DNA of 64,000 bases from Actinomadura graeca (GTDB taxonomy: Bacteria > Actinomycetota > Actinomycetes > Streptosporangiales > Streptosporangiaceae), in assembly GCF_019175365.1 (NCBI RefSeq), contig NZ_CP059572.1, forward strand, positions 4,402,001 through 4,466,000. The letters run 5' to 3'. The notes beneath the pieces were generated by a model. That model did not search any database, was not told where the DNA came from, and worked only from the letters and a program-made list of their open reading frames with translations. Position numbers and translations under genes: made by a program. This document shows, in pieces, positions 63,793-64,000 of this stretch. Position 1 is the stretch's first letter, and every line of letters starts with the position of its first letter.

Positions 63793-64000
63793 TCAGCCGA
63801 GGATCCGCCGCGCCTGGGCCAGCGACTCGCGGGCGAGCCGCTCGGCCTCCTGGCGGGTGGCCCTCGGCCCGAAGACGCTGACCGTCCCGATGTAGCGAGT
63901 GTCCTTGAACACCACGTACCAGGTGTAGGTCCGGTCGCGTCCGGTGGTGGTCGCGACGCCGACCGAGCGGGACCCGCCGCCGATGCCGCCCTGCGGCGTC
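63793..64000 (-). CDS. C-terminal part of an unknown protein, cut by the window edge
   Basis: Sixty-eight residues are visible, including 'GGSRSVGVATTTGRDRTYTW' and 'YVVFKDTRYIGTVSVFGPRA', ending 'EAERLARESLAQARRILG'. It has beta strands followed by a C-terminal helix. The beginning lies right of the window. No family is assigned. It points the same way as the flotillin unit. Confidence 0.55.
   Translation of the reverse strand, partial: TPQGGIGGGSRSVGVATTTGRDRTYTWYVVFKDTRYIGTVSVFGPRATRQEAERLARESLAQARRILG

Overview
The window is chromosomal DNA of a high-GC actinomycete. GTG starts are common, GC3 is very high, and a HspR-controlled dnaK-grpE-dnaJ-hspR-clpB cluster is present. Other actinobacterial marks are a DUF3151 protein, a TIGR03086 protein, EtfD, leaderless promoters and a pSAM2-type integrative element. 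A Thermomonosporaceae/Actinomadura-like host is my inference, not proven here.

Layout. 1-5168: the right end of an actinomycete integrative and conjugative element (AICE). It carries the tail of an FtsK-type transfer protein, a small zinc-finger protein, a DUF2637/Spd-type membrane protein, a second zinc-ribbon protein, a RepSA-type initiator, an excisionase and a tyrosine integrase, and it abuts the 3' end of tRNA-Gly(CCC). 5257-12944: dcd, a ZIP metal transporter, and fatty-acid oxidation genes (etfD, thiolase, 3-hydroxyacyl-CoA dehydrogenase). 12992-14676: an ECF sigma factor with a membrane partner. 14932-21978: the heat-shock cluster behind a HAIR operator. 21994-23846: a winged-helix regulator facing a STAS protein, then a lipoprotein. 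23975-26417: a rifamycin-associated element (RAE), a truncated glycosyltransferase and a HelR-type RNA polymerase-protecting ATPase. 26492-39676: mixed genes, including PhoD, a HTH/coiled-coil/repeat protein, a NYN protein, pyrE, DedA, class II fba, HxlR, GNAT and DUF3151.

39856-43234: an FAD monooxygenase, a cofactor-free 2,4-dioxygenase (HOD/AqdC type) and an MFS transporter, probably a quinolone or alkylquinolone catabolic unit. It is followed by 42-bp tandem repeats and a decayed LuxR-type regulator. 44595-54762: purA, GDPD, a radical-SAM/kinase pair that looks foreign, corA with a proline-rich leader ORF, purD, purB, MOSC and purC. 54850-64000: SUFU, murA, a long AT-richer leader before a winged-helix regulator with its own coupled small ORF, a HisC-type aminotransferase, a degenerate Nudix regulator, flotillin with an NfeD-like partner, and a cut gene at the right edge.

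Regulation stands out. At least twelve genes have a TANNNT box 6-8 bases before the start codon, which suggests leaderless transcripts. Three sites (corA, helR and the 58349 regulator) have a short upstream ORF at or near the main start. Purine genes (purA, purD, purB, purC) are spread over 10 kb rather than in one operon.
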